In this document: positions 47,271 to 54,724 of the stretch, in pieces
How positions within the stretch are numbered: position 1 is the first letter of the stretch
Layout of the letters: each line of letters starts with the position of its first letter
Assembly (NCBI RefSeq): GCF_011043555.1
Contig: NZ_JAAKGS010000001.1
Location: 186,001 to 250,000 of the forward strand
Source: Sphingobacterium sp. SGR-19
GTDB lineage: Bacteria > Bacteroidota > Bacteroidia > Sphingobacteriales > Sphingobacteriaceae
Direction of reading: 5' to 3'
DNA: 64,000 nucleotides
Program-made: the position numbers and the translations under genes
The notes under the pieces: generated by a model
What the model was told of the DNA's origin: nothing
Databases searched by the model: none
Seen by the model: only the letters and a program-made list of their open reading frames with translations

Positions 47271-49382
47271 CTAAACAGTTGTTGTCGCCGCCCGTAACTC
47301 CTCTCTCCTAGCTGCAGCATCGACATAAAATGCCGTAGACTGTGTTAAATATGTTTCTGCAAATTCTTGAGAAGGCTCGTATTTATTAATTTGTAATACG
47401 CGTTCTTTAAACGAAGTCGGGAAAGTGAATATTTCCGTTTGTACATATTGTACATCAAATTCGTCAATAACGGCCACTTGTGTGCTGGCATTTATTCCTT
47501 TGTCCAAAAGCAACGCTTTGGCTGTCCACACAAAGGCACTATATGCATGATATATACTATCTGCATATTGTCCCTTTTCTAACATTTTTTTTGCTAGATC
47601 TAGTTTTTCTTCTGCTTCGAACAATAGTGTAGCCACTAAATCAATGACTACCCCTGCACATTCTCCCACGCCGATAGCTGTATTGTATACATCGTCACGC
47701 CCCCAATCTACGAATTCATCATCTATTAGATTGGTTAAATCCGCAAGAGGCTTCAGCAGACGGTAGAAATAATCTTTTGTTTGCCTGTCGTAGTAATCAT
47801 GGAAATTCTCGTTTTCCAACTTATTTAATTTATAGTCATTTAATACGACGTCTACAACTTGTGTAACCCGTTTGGTCGGTACTTTGGTGATTCTATCGGA
47901 TACACGACCAATACCGTCACCAACAGTTCCACCGCCCATCATGATTTGTGCTGCAGGCAATACTTTGCCGTTAGCTTTGAGCGACGCACCATGAAATCCT
48001 ATATGTGCTAGACCATGCTGACCGCAAGAGTTCATACAACCGGAAATTTTGATTTTCAGATTTGTTTCATAGACGAAATCTGTATGAAATTCTTCTATAT
48101 ATTGCTCCAACACACGTGCCATTTCTGTTGAATTGGAAATCCCTAAATTACAGGTGTCTGTTCCAGGACAGGTTGTTACATCCAATGTACTGTTAAATCC
48201 GAATCTTGCGTAACCTAATTGGTGCAATACATTATATATATGCGGAAGCGACTCTTTCCGAACATATTTTAACAATAAATTTTGATCTTGGGTGATCCGC
48301 ATGTCATCAGCGACATGGTCACGGATTCCAGCTATCAACAACCGAGCGTTTGCGGTCGAAATATCTCCGGTGGGTACTTTAACATATACGCCGTAGAATC
48401 CATTTTGCTTCTGTTCAAAAACGTTCGTTTTCGACCACATGGCATAAGCGTTTGCATCGAGTGGTTCCACTATACCCGAAAATACTGGCGGAGGTTCGGG
48501 TTGTGTGATTTTATCTTTTTTGAACACAAACTGTTTACTTTTATTCGCTTTGCGCTCAATCTCAACGAGCCTTAATACTTCCTCTAACCCTAACTTTTGT
48601 ACCACATATTTAAAGCGTGCCTTGTTTCTATTGTTTCGTTCACCATGCCGATCGAACACACGTATAGTCGCCTCCATCAATGGAATAATTTCATTTTCAG
48701 GCAAGAAATCATGTATTTTATGTGCTAAAATCGGTTGTGCGCCCAGGCCGCCTCCGAACATCACAGTGAAACCACGGACTTCCTGACCATCTACGGTTTT
48801 CACTTTAGGGATAAAGCCAAAATCGTGTATATAGGAAAAAGCCGTATCTTTTATACTCGATGAAAATGCAATCTTAAACTTTCGTCCCATTTCAGCACAA
48901 ATGGGGTTCCTAACGAAATATTCGAATGTTGTTTGCGCATAAGGAGAAACGTCAAAAGGTTCGTCCGGATCTACTCCGGCTGTTGGAGAAGCAGTTACAT
49001 TCCGGACCGTATTACCACAGGCCTCACGAAGAGTCATGTCGTCCGCCGCTAATTTTGCCCATAGCTCGGGGGTACGGTCCAGACTAACAAAATGTATTTG
49101 TATATCCTGTCTTGTCGTAAAATGGATATTACTGCTCGCATATTCATCTGAGATATCTGCAATCTTTAATAACTGTTTAAAAGTTATCTTACCAAATGGT
49201 AATTTGATACGTATCATCTGGACTCCTGGTTGACGTTGTCCATAAATACCACGAGCTAAGCGTAAGGATTTAAATCTGTCCTCTACGATATTTCCCTCGC
49301 GATAAGCTCTTATCTTTTTCTCTAATTCAATTATCTCCTGCTCTACTATTGGATTCTCTAATTCTGTGCGAAAGCTTTGCAT
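47271..49382 (-). CDS. Assimilatory sulfite reductase with C-terminal HEPN-like domain
   Basis: A 703-residue protein. Residues 1 to about 560 are a ferredoxin-type nitrite/sulfite reductase: two half-domains (SNIHFTTRQDIQIHFV near 85, LLLKYVRKESL near 370) and the siroheme/4Fe-4S cysteines in TCPGTDTCNLG and GCMNSCGQH. From about residue 571 an extra helical domain of some 130 residues follows (FEAEEKLDLAKKMLEKGQYADSIYHAYSAFVWTAKALL, seen as KGQYADSIYHAYSAF), which has the HEPN pattern but no R-x4-6-H nuclease motif. Context (siroheme genes, cysHDN) makes sulfite the substrate. It is the first gene of the operon. Confidence 0.9.
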   Translation of the reverse strand: MQSFRTELENPIVEQEIIELEKKIRAYREGNIVEDRFKSLRLARGIYGQRQPGVQMIRIKLPFGKITFKQLLKIADISDEYASSNIHFTTRQDIQIHFVSLDRTPELWAKLAADDMTLREACGNTVRNVTASPTAGVDPDEPFDVSPYAQTTFEYFVRNPICAEMGRKFKIAFSSSIKDTAFSYIHDFGFIPKVKTVDGQEVRGFTVMFGGGLGAQPILAHKIHDFLPENEIIPLMEATIRVFDRHGERNNRNKARFKYVVQKLGLEEVLRLVEIERKANKSKQFVFKKDKITQPEPPPVFSGIVEPLDANAYAMWSKTNVFEQKQNGFYGVYVKVPTGDISTANARLLIAGIRDHVADDMRITQDQNLLLKYVRKESLPHIYNVLHQLGYARFGFNSTLDVTTCPGTDTCNLGISNSTEMARVLEQYIEEFHTDFVYETNLKIKISGCMNSCGQHGLAHIGFHGASLKANGKVLPAAQIMMGGGTVGDGIGRVSDRITKVPTKRVTQVVDVVLNDYKLNKLENENFHDYYDRQTKDYFYRLLKPLADLTNLIDDEFVDWGRDDVYNTAIGVGECAGVVIDLVATLLFEAEEKLDLAKKMLEKGQYADSIYHAYSAFVWTAKALLLDKGINASTQVAVIDEFDVQYVQTEIFTFPTSFKERVLQINKYEPSQEFAETYLTQSTAFYVDAAARREELRAATTTV

Positions 49383-49455
49383 GATCTCTTCTCTCTATTT
49401 TTTAATTTGCTAATTATCCCTGCCATCCGATGGCTTCTTTTCAACAACTTGAAGA

Positions 49456-49515
49456 CAAAGTTATAAAATTTTTATATACTAAACACATAAAATCTACCAA
49501 TTTAGTATATATTTG
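49456..49515. promoter_or_regulatory. Divergent promoters and inverted repeat between the cys operon and Pst-like operon
   Basis: An 11-bp perfect inverted repeat, TATATACTAAA (49473-49483) and TTTAGTATATA (49501-49511), has a 17-nt spacer. The minus-strand -7 box TAACTTTG (49456-49463) for the cys operon lies so that the left arm occupies its -33 region. The plus-strand -7 box TATATTTG (49508-49515) for the Pst-like operon overlaps the right arm. This geometry suits one regulator acting on both units. The regulator is not encoded in the window as far as I can tell. Confidence 0.6.
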
Positions 49516-49554
49516 TAAAATAATTTTTCGAAGCAATTCAAATAACAAAATTAG

Positions 49555-50526
49555 GTGAAAGAACATAATTATTTAATATATAGCTTTTTACTCTTATTTT
49601 TAGTAACTTCTTGCGCCCCGAAAGTTAAAGAGGGATATGATGAAAAAAACGGTTACACCGGAAATATCTCCATTTCTGGTGCGTTTGCTTTATATCCTAT
49701 TGTTGTATTATGGAGTGAAGATTTTAAAAAGGAACATCCACATGTTCGATTTAACATTTCAGCTGGGGGTGCGGGAAAGGGTATTGCCGACGTCCTATCC
49801 AACATGGTGGATATCGGCTTAGTATCCCGTGACCTCCATAAACAAGAGATCACTAAGGGCGCTTATCCCGTACATGTCGCAAAAGATGCAGTGGTTGGGT
49901 CTTTTAATCGCCATCATCCCAATTATACACTGATAAAAGAACGCGGTCTTACACAAGAAGAATTAGAAGGTATTTTTGTACATCAGAAATATAAACTATG
50001 GAGCGACATTGATTCGCGCTTTGTAAATAAGCCGATCGAGGTATATGTACGTTCAGACGCTGCAGGCGCAGCTGAAACGTGGGCGAAGTTTTTAGGCGTA
50101 CACCAAGAAGGATTAAAAGGCGTGGGTATATTCGGAGATCCTGGTCTGGTACAGGCTATCAAAGACAAGCCACTTTCTATTGGTTTCAGCAATATTAATT
50201 TTGTTTATAATCTGAAAACGAAACAGACAGTAGAAAATATCGGTATCCTTCCGTTGGATCTTAATAACAATGGCCATATCGATGAAGAAGAAAATTTCTA
50301 TAGCCATATTGATTCTTTAACAAATGCTGTTGCCACCAATCGCTACCCCTCTCCTCCCTCCCGTGACCTGACATTTGTCATTCGCTCCGACAAAAAAACA
50401 AAATTACTGACAGCGTTTATACAATTTGTTCTGGAAAAGGAGCAGCAAGGTTATCTGCTTGAAAATGGATACGTTCCTTTGAACGATGCGATAAAAACCA
50501 TTGAACTTAATAAATTATCATTATAA
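49555..50526 (+). CDS. PstS-like oxyanion-binding lipoprotein
   Basis: A 323-residue lipoprotein with lipobox VTSC (C20) and a periplasmic-binding-protein type II fold. It resembles PstS (ISISGAFALYPIV near 38-50, SAGGAGKGIADVLSNMVDIG near 69-88, YVRSDAAGAAETWAKFLG near 164-181). Yet the usual phosphate-contacting S/T residues are replaced: SGSTT-type becomes SGAFA, and the GSGT of the second motif becomes AAGA. The start is GTG; no in-frame ATG precedes the signal peptide. Standing head-to-head with the sulfate assimilation operon, it may bind sulfate or another oxyanion. A phosphate role remains possible. Confidence 0.82.
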   Translation: MKEHNYLIYSFLLLFLVTSCAPKVKEGYDEKNGYTGNISISGAFALYPIVVLWSEDFKKEHPHVRFNISAGGAGKGIADVLSNMVDIGLVSRDLHKQEITKGAYPVHVAKDAVVGSFNRHHPNYTLIKERGLTQEELEGIFVHQKYKLWSDIDSRFVNKPIEVYVRSDAAGAAETWAKFLGVHQEGLKGVGIFGDPGLVQAIKDKPLSIGFSNINFVYNLKTKQTVENIGILPLDLNNNGHIDEEENFYSHIDSLTNAVATNRYPSPPSRDLTFVIRSDKKTKLLTAFIQFVLEKEQQGYLLENGYVPLNDAIKTIELNKLSL

Positions 50527-50527
50527 A

Positions 50528-51415
50528 GTGAACTGGAGATTAATAAAAGACAAGCTTATACAACGTAGTTTTGCCGCCATGTTGGCATTATCCCTTGTTG
50601 TTATCATCCTTATACTTACGGGGCTTAGTTTCAAATCTATTCCTTTGCTTCGTGCAGAGAGTTTGGGTGCTATCCTTACGGAAAGTGTGTGGTCTCCTCT
50701 CAACGGAAGTTTTGGATTCCTTCCTTTCATCATGGGAACTGTTTGGGTAACGTTTATATCCCTTATCATTGCCGCTCCACTTTGTATTTTGGCTTCTGCC
50801 TATTTAGTAGAATACGCCAGCGAAGCGCTGCGTAGAATGGTTTTGCCTTTAGTGAATGTATTAGCTGCAATTCCTCCCGTACTCTACGGTGTTTGGGGAG
50901 TATTATTTGTCGTTCCTTTTTTGAGCCAATACGTTGCGCCTATTGTGGGAGCGGAAACTACGGGTTACACGGTATTTGCCGGGGGAATTGTGTTAGCAGT
51001 GATGATTTTTCCGATTATGATGAGCATCATGGTAGAAGTACTACAAACGATTCCTTATGAATTGAAAGCCGCTTCACTTTCATTGGGCGCCACAAAATGG
51101 GAAACCATTGTCAAAGTTATATTAGTGAAAACCAAGCCGGGATTGATAGCAGCTGTTGTTTTAGGTATTTCTCGTGCCTTTGGCGAGACGATAGCTGTAC
51201 TGATGGTCTGTGGAAATATTCCGCAGATTCCGAAGTCGTTCTTTGACGCAGGGTATCCCCTGCCGGCATTGATTGCCAATAATTTTGGTGAGATGATGTC
51301 GATACCGTTGTACGATTCTGCTTTGATGTTTGCAGCTTTACTGTTATTTGTACTCATTTTCGGATTTAATTTAATATCGCGGTTAATACTCAACAGATTG
51401 GAGGCGAAATCATAA
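50528..51415 (+). CDS. pstC: PstC-like ABC transporter permease
   Basis: A 295-residue permease with about six membrane helices. The family features are FGFLPFIMGTVWVTFISLIIA, split as FGFLPFIMGT and VWVTFISLI; LVEYASEALRR; AIPPVLYGVWG; and the cytoplasmic EAA loop AASLSLGATKWETIVKVILVKTKPG, seen as SLGATKWETI, which contacts the ATPase. The GTG directly after the pstS-like stop is chosen; a TTG 27 bp earlier would overlap it. The symbol follows the family; substrate is as uncertain as for the binding protein. Confidence 0.88.
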   Translation: MNWRLIKDKLIQRSFAAMLALSLVVIILILTGLSFKSIPLLRAESLGAILTESVWSPLNGSFGFLPFIMGTVWVTFISLIIAAPLCILASAYLVEYASEALRRMVLPLVNVLAAIPPVLYGVWGVLFVVPFLSQYVAPIVGAETTGYTVFAGGIVLAVMIFPIMMSIMVEVLQTIPYELKAASLSLGATKWETIVKVILVKTKPGLIAAVVLGISRAFGETIAVLMVCGNIPQIPKSFFDAGYPLPALIANNFGEMMSIPLYDSALMFAALLLFVLIFGFNLISRLILNRLEAKS

Positions 51416-52269
51416 TGAGTAATATAAAGAAACGACTACTAAAAGAAAAAATTGCCAAGGTGGCTATGCAGCTTTCGGGAATAACGATCACGGGTTCCCT
51501 CTTCTTTATTATTGGTACCATTCTTTACCAGGGGCTCCCATATTTATCTTGGGAAATGATTAGTCAAGCTCCAAAAGGTGGTTTTTATATTGGAAAGGAA
51601 GGTGGTATCCTGAATGCTATTTTAGGTTCGATGTATTTAGCAACGTTTTCTACTTTGCTTGCCACGCTCATTGGAATTCCTATTTCCATCTTTCTCAACG
51701 TTTACGTAAAGAGCGGATCTTTTTTGGAGCGCTCCTGCAAACTGTTGTTTGACGTCCTTTTTGGTATTCCTTCCATTGTATACGGTGCTATTGCTTTCAG
51801 CATCATGATTTGGATGGGTATTCGGGCATCCTTATTGGGTGGTATCATTACGATTACCTTATTAACGATTCCTATCGTCGTGCGGACTATAGATGAATTA
51901 TTAAAAACGATTCCTGTCGATTTGAAGCATGTAACCTTTTCACTGGGAGCGACAAGATGGGAATTGGCGAAAATTCTATTAAAATATATTAAACCGGGTA
52001 TTTTTACCGCTATTCTATTGGCATTTGGCCGGGCAATCGGAGACGTAGCTGGCGTTTTGTTAACAACGGGTTTTAGCGATAATCTTCCAAAATATGTAGA
52101 TGAACCTGCGGCCACATTGCCATTGGCTATTTTCTTCCAGTTGAGTAGTCCGATTCCGGAGGTACAAGGACGTGCCTATGCTTCTGCATTAGTTTTGACA
52201 TTTATTATTTTAATAATCGTTATATGTACACATCTTCTAGCCTCCAAACAGCAGAAACACAAGATTTAG
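51415..52269 (+). CDS. pstA: PstA-like ABC transporter permease
   Basis: A 284-residue permease with about six membrane helices, homologous in plan to its PstC-like partner: ILGSMYLATFSTLLATLIGIPISIFL, seen as GSMYLATFSTLLATLIG; DVLFGIPSIVYGAIAF; and the EAA loop VTFSLGATRWELAKILLKYIKPG, seen as SLGATRWELA. RAIGDVAGVLLTTG is also typical of PstA. Its ATG overlaps the stop of pstC by one base, and its 3' end overlaps the ATPase gene by 46 bp, which indicates translational coupling. Confidence 0.88.
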   Translation: MSNIKKRLLKEKIAKVAMQLSGITITGSLFFIIGTILYQGLPYLSWEMISQAPKGGFYIGKEGGILNAILGSMYLATFSTLLATLIGIPISIFLNVYVKSGSFLERSCKLLFDVLFGIPSIVYGAIAFSIMIWMGIRASLLGGIITITLLTIPIVVRTIDELLKTIPVDLKHVTFSLGATRWELAKILLKYIKPGIFTAILLAFGRAIGDVAGVLLTTGFSDNLPKYVDEPAATLPLAIFFQLSSPIPEVQGRAYASALVLTFIILIIVICTHLLASKQQKHKI

Positions 52270-53033
52270 TGAATACTTCTATACCACATATACAAATTAA
52301 AGATCTGAATGTTACCATTGAGGGTAAGCGTATTTTAAAGAATATAAACCTGTCAATTCCCAATAATTCGGTAACTTCCATTATCGGACCCTCGGGCGGA
52401 GGGAAAACGACGCTGCTCAAGACCTTAAATCGTCTGGTAGACGACGCCAAAGGTGTGAATATTACAGGGTCAGTTTTGGTGAATGGCGAAGATCTTTATG
52501 CTAAAGATGCAGAGGTTACCCATATCCGTAAAAAAATGGGATTACTTTCACAAAAACCTTTCCCTTTACCAATGTCCATTTTTGACAACGTAGCGTATGG
52601 ACCGCGTATACACGGCGAGAAAAACAAAAAAGTATTGACGGAAATAGTGGAAACTCAGCTCCGGAATGTTGGGTTATGGGACGAGGTAAAAGACCGCTTG
52701 GAAGGATCGGCGACCAAGCTTTCTATAGGACAGCAACAGCGTCTTTGCTTAGCTCGCGGGCTCGCCGTAAAGCCAGAAATTATTTTGGGAGACGAGTCCA
52801 CGTCCGCGCTAGACCCTATTTCAACTCAAACGATAGAAAACCTACTGATAGCGCTAAAACAGGATTACACAATAGTACTTGTTACACATATCCTTCGGCA
52901 AGCGCGTCGTGTATCTGATTATATCATATTTGTGTATAACGGCGAGATCATTGAATTTGGCAAAACAGATGATGTACTGTTAAATCCACAGCATGAGATC
53001 ACACAGCAATATGTGAAAGGTTTTATTAGTTGA
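52224..53033 (+). CDS. pstB: PstB-like ABC transporter ATPase with variant signature motif
   Basis: A 269-residue ABC ATPase. Walker A GPSGGGKTT (residues 55-63), Q-loop GLLSQKPFPLPMSIFDNVAYGPRI, seen as SQKPFPLPMSI, Walker B IILGDES with D190 and E191, and the switch His in LVTHILRQARRVSD. The signature is LSIGQQQRL rather than LSGGQ, and DEPTSALDP reads DESTSALDP. Catalytic residues are kept, so it is probably active. It overlaps the pstA-like gene by 46 bp. No phoU gene follows, unlike many phosphate operons. Confidence 0.88.
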   Translation: MYTSSSLQTAETQDLVNTSIPHIQIKDLNVTIEGKRILKNINLSIPNNSVTSIIGPSGGGKTTLLKTLNRLVDDAKGVNITGSVLVNGEDLYAKDAEVTHIRKKMGLLSQKPFPLPMSIFDNVAYGPRIHGEKNKKVLTEIVETQLRNVGLWDEVKDRLEGSATKLSIGQQQRLCLARGLAVKPEIILGDESTSALDPISTQTIENLLIALKQDYTIVLVTHILRQARRVSDYIIFVYNGEIIEFGKTDDVLLNPQHEITQQYVKGFIS

Positions 53034-53042
53034 TAAAAAAGA

Positions 53043-53067
53043 CTGAACCATCACAAGGATGGTTCAG
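53043..53067 (-). terminator. Terminator between pstB-like and DUF2892 genes
   Basis: CTGAACCATC / GATGGTTCAG, 10-bp stem, 5-nt loop. The T-run (GTCTTTTTTATC) is on the minus strand, so it mainly stops the DUF2892 gene; the stem may also protect the end of the Pst-like mRNA. Confidence 0.75.
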
Positions 53068-53095
53068 CCAGAATTAGTATATAACAAACCTCGAT

Positions 53096-53395
53096 TTATT
53101 TCTCGAAATAGCGGCGTTCGATTAGTGTAAGATTCCGTTCCTGTTGTTCTGCATCCTCAATTGCTCCCACAATAGGGCATTTTCCGCTTACACCCCTGGC
53201 GACCAATGCACCTCCCAACGTAAGACCGGAAATAGCGGCTAATGGTTTTTTTAGTAATTTTTTGGCGCTATATCCTAAGATAAAACCACCCGCTATGACA
53301 GATAGCATACGCTCTGAACTTCCTATCGTGCCATGTTCGCAAGCATCGTCTAGTTTAGTTTTCATTTTGTCTACTGCTTGATCTATAATTCCCAT
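53096..53395 (-). CDS. DUF2892-type small membrane protein
   Basis: A 99-residue protein. A short helical N-terminus (MGIIDQAVDKMKTKLDDACEHG) precedes SSERMLSVIAGGFILGYSAKK and LAAISGLTLGGALVARGVSGKCPI, the two hydrophobic segments of the DUF2892/YgaP-like membrane domain with its final Cys. In larger proteins the domain anchors rhodanese modules; the function of stand-alone copies is not known. The ATG giving MGIID is used instead of a TTG two codons upstream. Monocistronic. Confidence 0.78.
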   Translation of the reverse strand: MGIIDQAVDKMKTKLDDACEHGTIGSSERMLSVIAGGFILGYSAKKLLKKPLAAISGLTLGGALVARGVSGKCPIVGAIEDAEQQERNLTLIERRYFEK

Positions 53396-53487
53396 AACCA
53401 ATTTTTTTAATAGAACAATCTATTTATTCAAAATGTTTTGCTGTTTATATAAAAAATAGTACCTTTTTGGTACCCAAACAGATTACA

Positions 53488-54339
53488 ATGAAAATATATG
53501 TAAAAAAACACTCGGGGGAGCTGGTTCCCTTTGAACCTAACAAATTAAGACACTCGCTGACTAAATCAGAAGCTTCGGAAGACGAAGTTGATACGGTTTT
53601 CCAACGCATACAACCGCGTCTCTACGATGGTATAACTACACGCGAACTGTATGAACTTGCTTTCGATTTGTTAAAAAATCATCGTGATTCCTATGCAGCC
53701 AGGTATTCATTGAAGAAGGCACTTCGGGATTTAGGACCAGAGGGCTTCTACTTTGAGAAATGGATAGGTAAATTGTTTGCTAACGCCGGTTATAAAACTG
53801 TTACCGGAAAAACAGTACAAGGCCATGCGGTTACACATGAAATTGATGTTATAGCAACAAAAGGTGATTCTATGTTGGCTATAGAATGTAAATTCCGAAA
53901 TGACGTGGATGCGAAAATTTCTGTAACTACCCCCATGTATTTTCTGTCAAGAGTAAAAGATATCAAAGGTCTTTCCTTTTCTTTTTTTGAAACGCCTCAA
54001 CAATTTACAGATGGTTGGCTGGTGACGAATGCCTACCTCACTTCTGACTCCATCAGTTTTGGAGAATATTATAAATTAAATATGTTAGCTTGGGACTACC
54101 CTGCCCACAATAGCATTAAAAATCAAGTAGATAATTTAGACTTGTATCCAGTAACCTGTTTAACCAATTTAAATGCTATAGAAACATCGTTGTTACTCAA
54201 AAATGGCTGCATACTCGTCCGTGACTTGCTTGAAAATCCTAATTACCTCGAATTTCTGCGAACTGCCAAACATCAAAAAAAACGAATCTTACTCGAAGCG
54301 CAAGAATTGATACACAGTCCGGTTCCGGAAGAAATGTAA
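53488..54339 (+). CDS. ATP-cone domain fused to a PD-(D/E)XK restriction-endonuclease-like domain
   Basis: A 283-residue protein. Residues 1 to about 88 match the ATP-cone (KIYVKKHSGELVPFEPNKLRHSL, seen as VKKHSGELVPFEPNKL; TTRELYELAFDLL; AARYSLKKALRDLGPEG), a dATP/ATP-sensing module of ribonucleotide reductases and NrdR. Residues about 88-200 form an Mrr-like nuclease core: E90, D120 in HEIDVIA, E133 and K135 in AIECKF. The C-terminal third is unassigned. The ATG giving MKIYVKK is used; a TTG lies 21 bp upstream. It is monocistronic, and the role is unknown; a nucleotide-gated nuclease is the obvious guess. Confidence 0.85.
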   Translation: MKIYVKKHSGELVPFEPNKLRHSLTKSEASEDEVDTVFQRIQPRLYDGITTRELYELAFDLLKNHRDSYAARYSLKKALRDLGPEGFYFEKWIGKLFANAGYKTVTGKTVQGHAVTHEIDVIATKGDSMLAIECKFRNDVDAKISVTTPMYFLSRVKDIKGLSFSFFETPQQFTDGWLVTNAYLTSDSISFGEYYKLNMLAWDYPAHNSIKNQVDNLDLYPVTCLTNLNAIETSLLLKNGCILVRDLLENPNYLEFLRTAKHQKKRILLEAQELIHSPVPEEM

Positions 54340-54406
54340 ATCTTCTTTGTTGCAACTACTGTTTGTAAAAAAAGTGAAAAAGAGCTTTATGGTTGTTTAA
54401 CATTTC

Positions 54407-54457
54407 TTAACACAAAATACTACATCTTTGTGTTAAAAAAGTTTGTTATTTAACACA
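54407..54457. promoter_or_regulatory. TTAACACA inverted repeat plus third copy, probable operator
   Basis: TTAACACAAA (54407-54416) and its exact complement TTTGTGTTAA (54427-54436) are 10 nt apart. A further TTAACACA stands at 54450-54457. The group lies 47-97 bp upstream of the small membrane protein gene. TTTG inside the right arm could belong to a promoter with -7 box CATCTTTG (54423-54430, one mismatch). The binding protein is unknown. Confidence 0.5.
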
Positions 54458-54503
54458 GAAAACGTTACATTATATCCATTATGGTTTTTTAAATATTTAA
54501 GTT

Positions 54504-54686
54504 ATGAGAAAGGTGGGGTTTATTATTTTATTTAGCTATTTCGCGTTACTTGCAAGAGCAAGCCAACATATAAATACGGAGGGAGAAGAAACATCGCCTA
54601 CAGCGGCGATTATTGTGGGAGCGATTATACTCTTACTTATTATTGTTGTGCTTTACAGGAGGCAGAAACGAAAATTCAATGAGTAG
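54504..54686 (+). CDS. Small single-pass membrane protein of unknown function
   Basis: A 60-residue protein. A signal peptide (residues 1-19, cleavage near ARASQ) is followed by a short polar, acidic stretch (HINTEGEETSP), one membrane helix (AAIIVGAIILLLIIVVLY) and a basic tail RRQKRKFNE. The layout predicts an outward N-terminus and a cytoplasmic tail. I do not recognise a family. It has its own regulatory-looking upstream region and terminator, which argues for a real gene despite its size. Confidence 0.65.
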   Translation: MRKVGFIILFSYFALLARASQHINTEGEETSPTAAIIVGAIILLLIIVVLYRRQKRKFNE

Positions 54687-54687
54687 C

Positions 54688-54718
54688 AAAAAGCGGTGGA
54701 AATTTCCACCGCTTTTTT
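54688..54718. terminator. Bidirectional terminator
   Basis: AAAGCGGTGGAAATTTCCACCGCTTT is a perfect palindrome of 13-bp arms; T-runs occur on both strands. It separates the small membrane protein gene from the convergent NtrC-type regulator. Confidence 0.9.
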
Positions 54719-54724
54719 TCCATC

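Noticed and set aside
53074-53083. TTAGTATATA after the pstB-like gene
   Set aside because: It matches one arm of the cys/Pst inverted repeat but has no partner arm and no promoter nearby; probably chance in AT-rich DNA.
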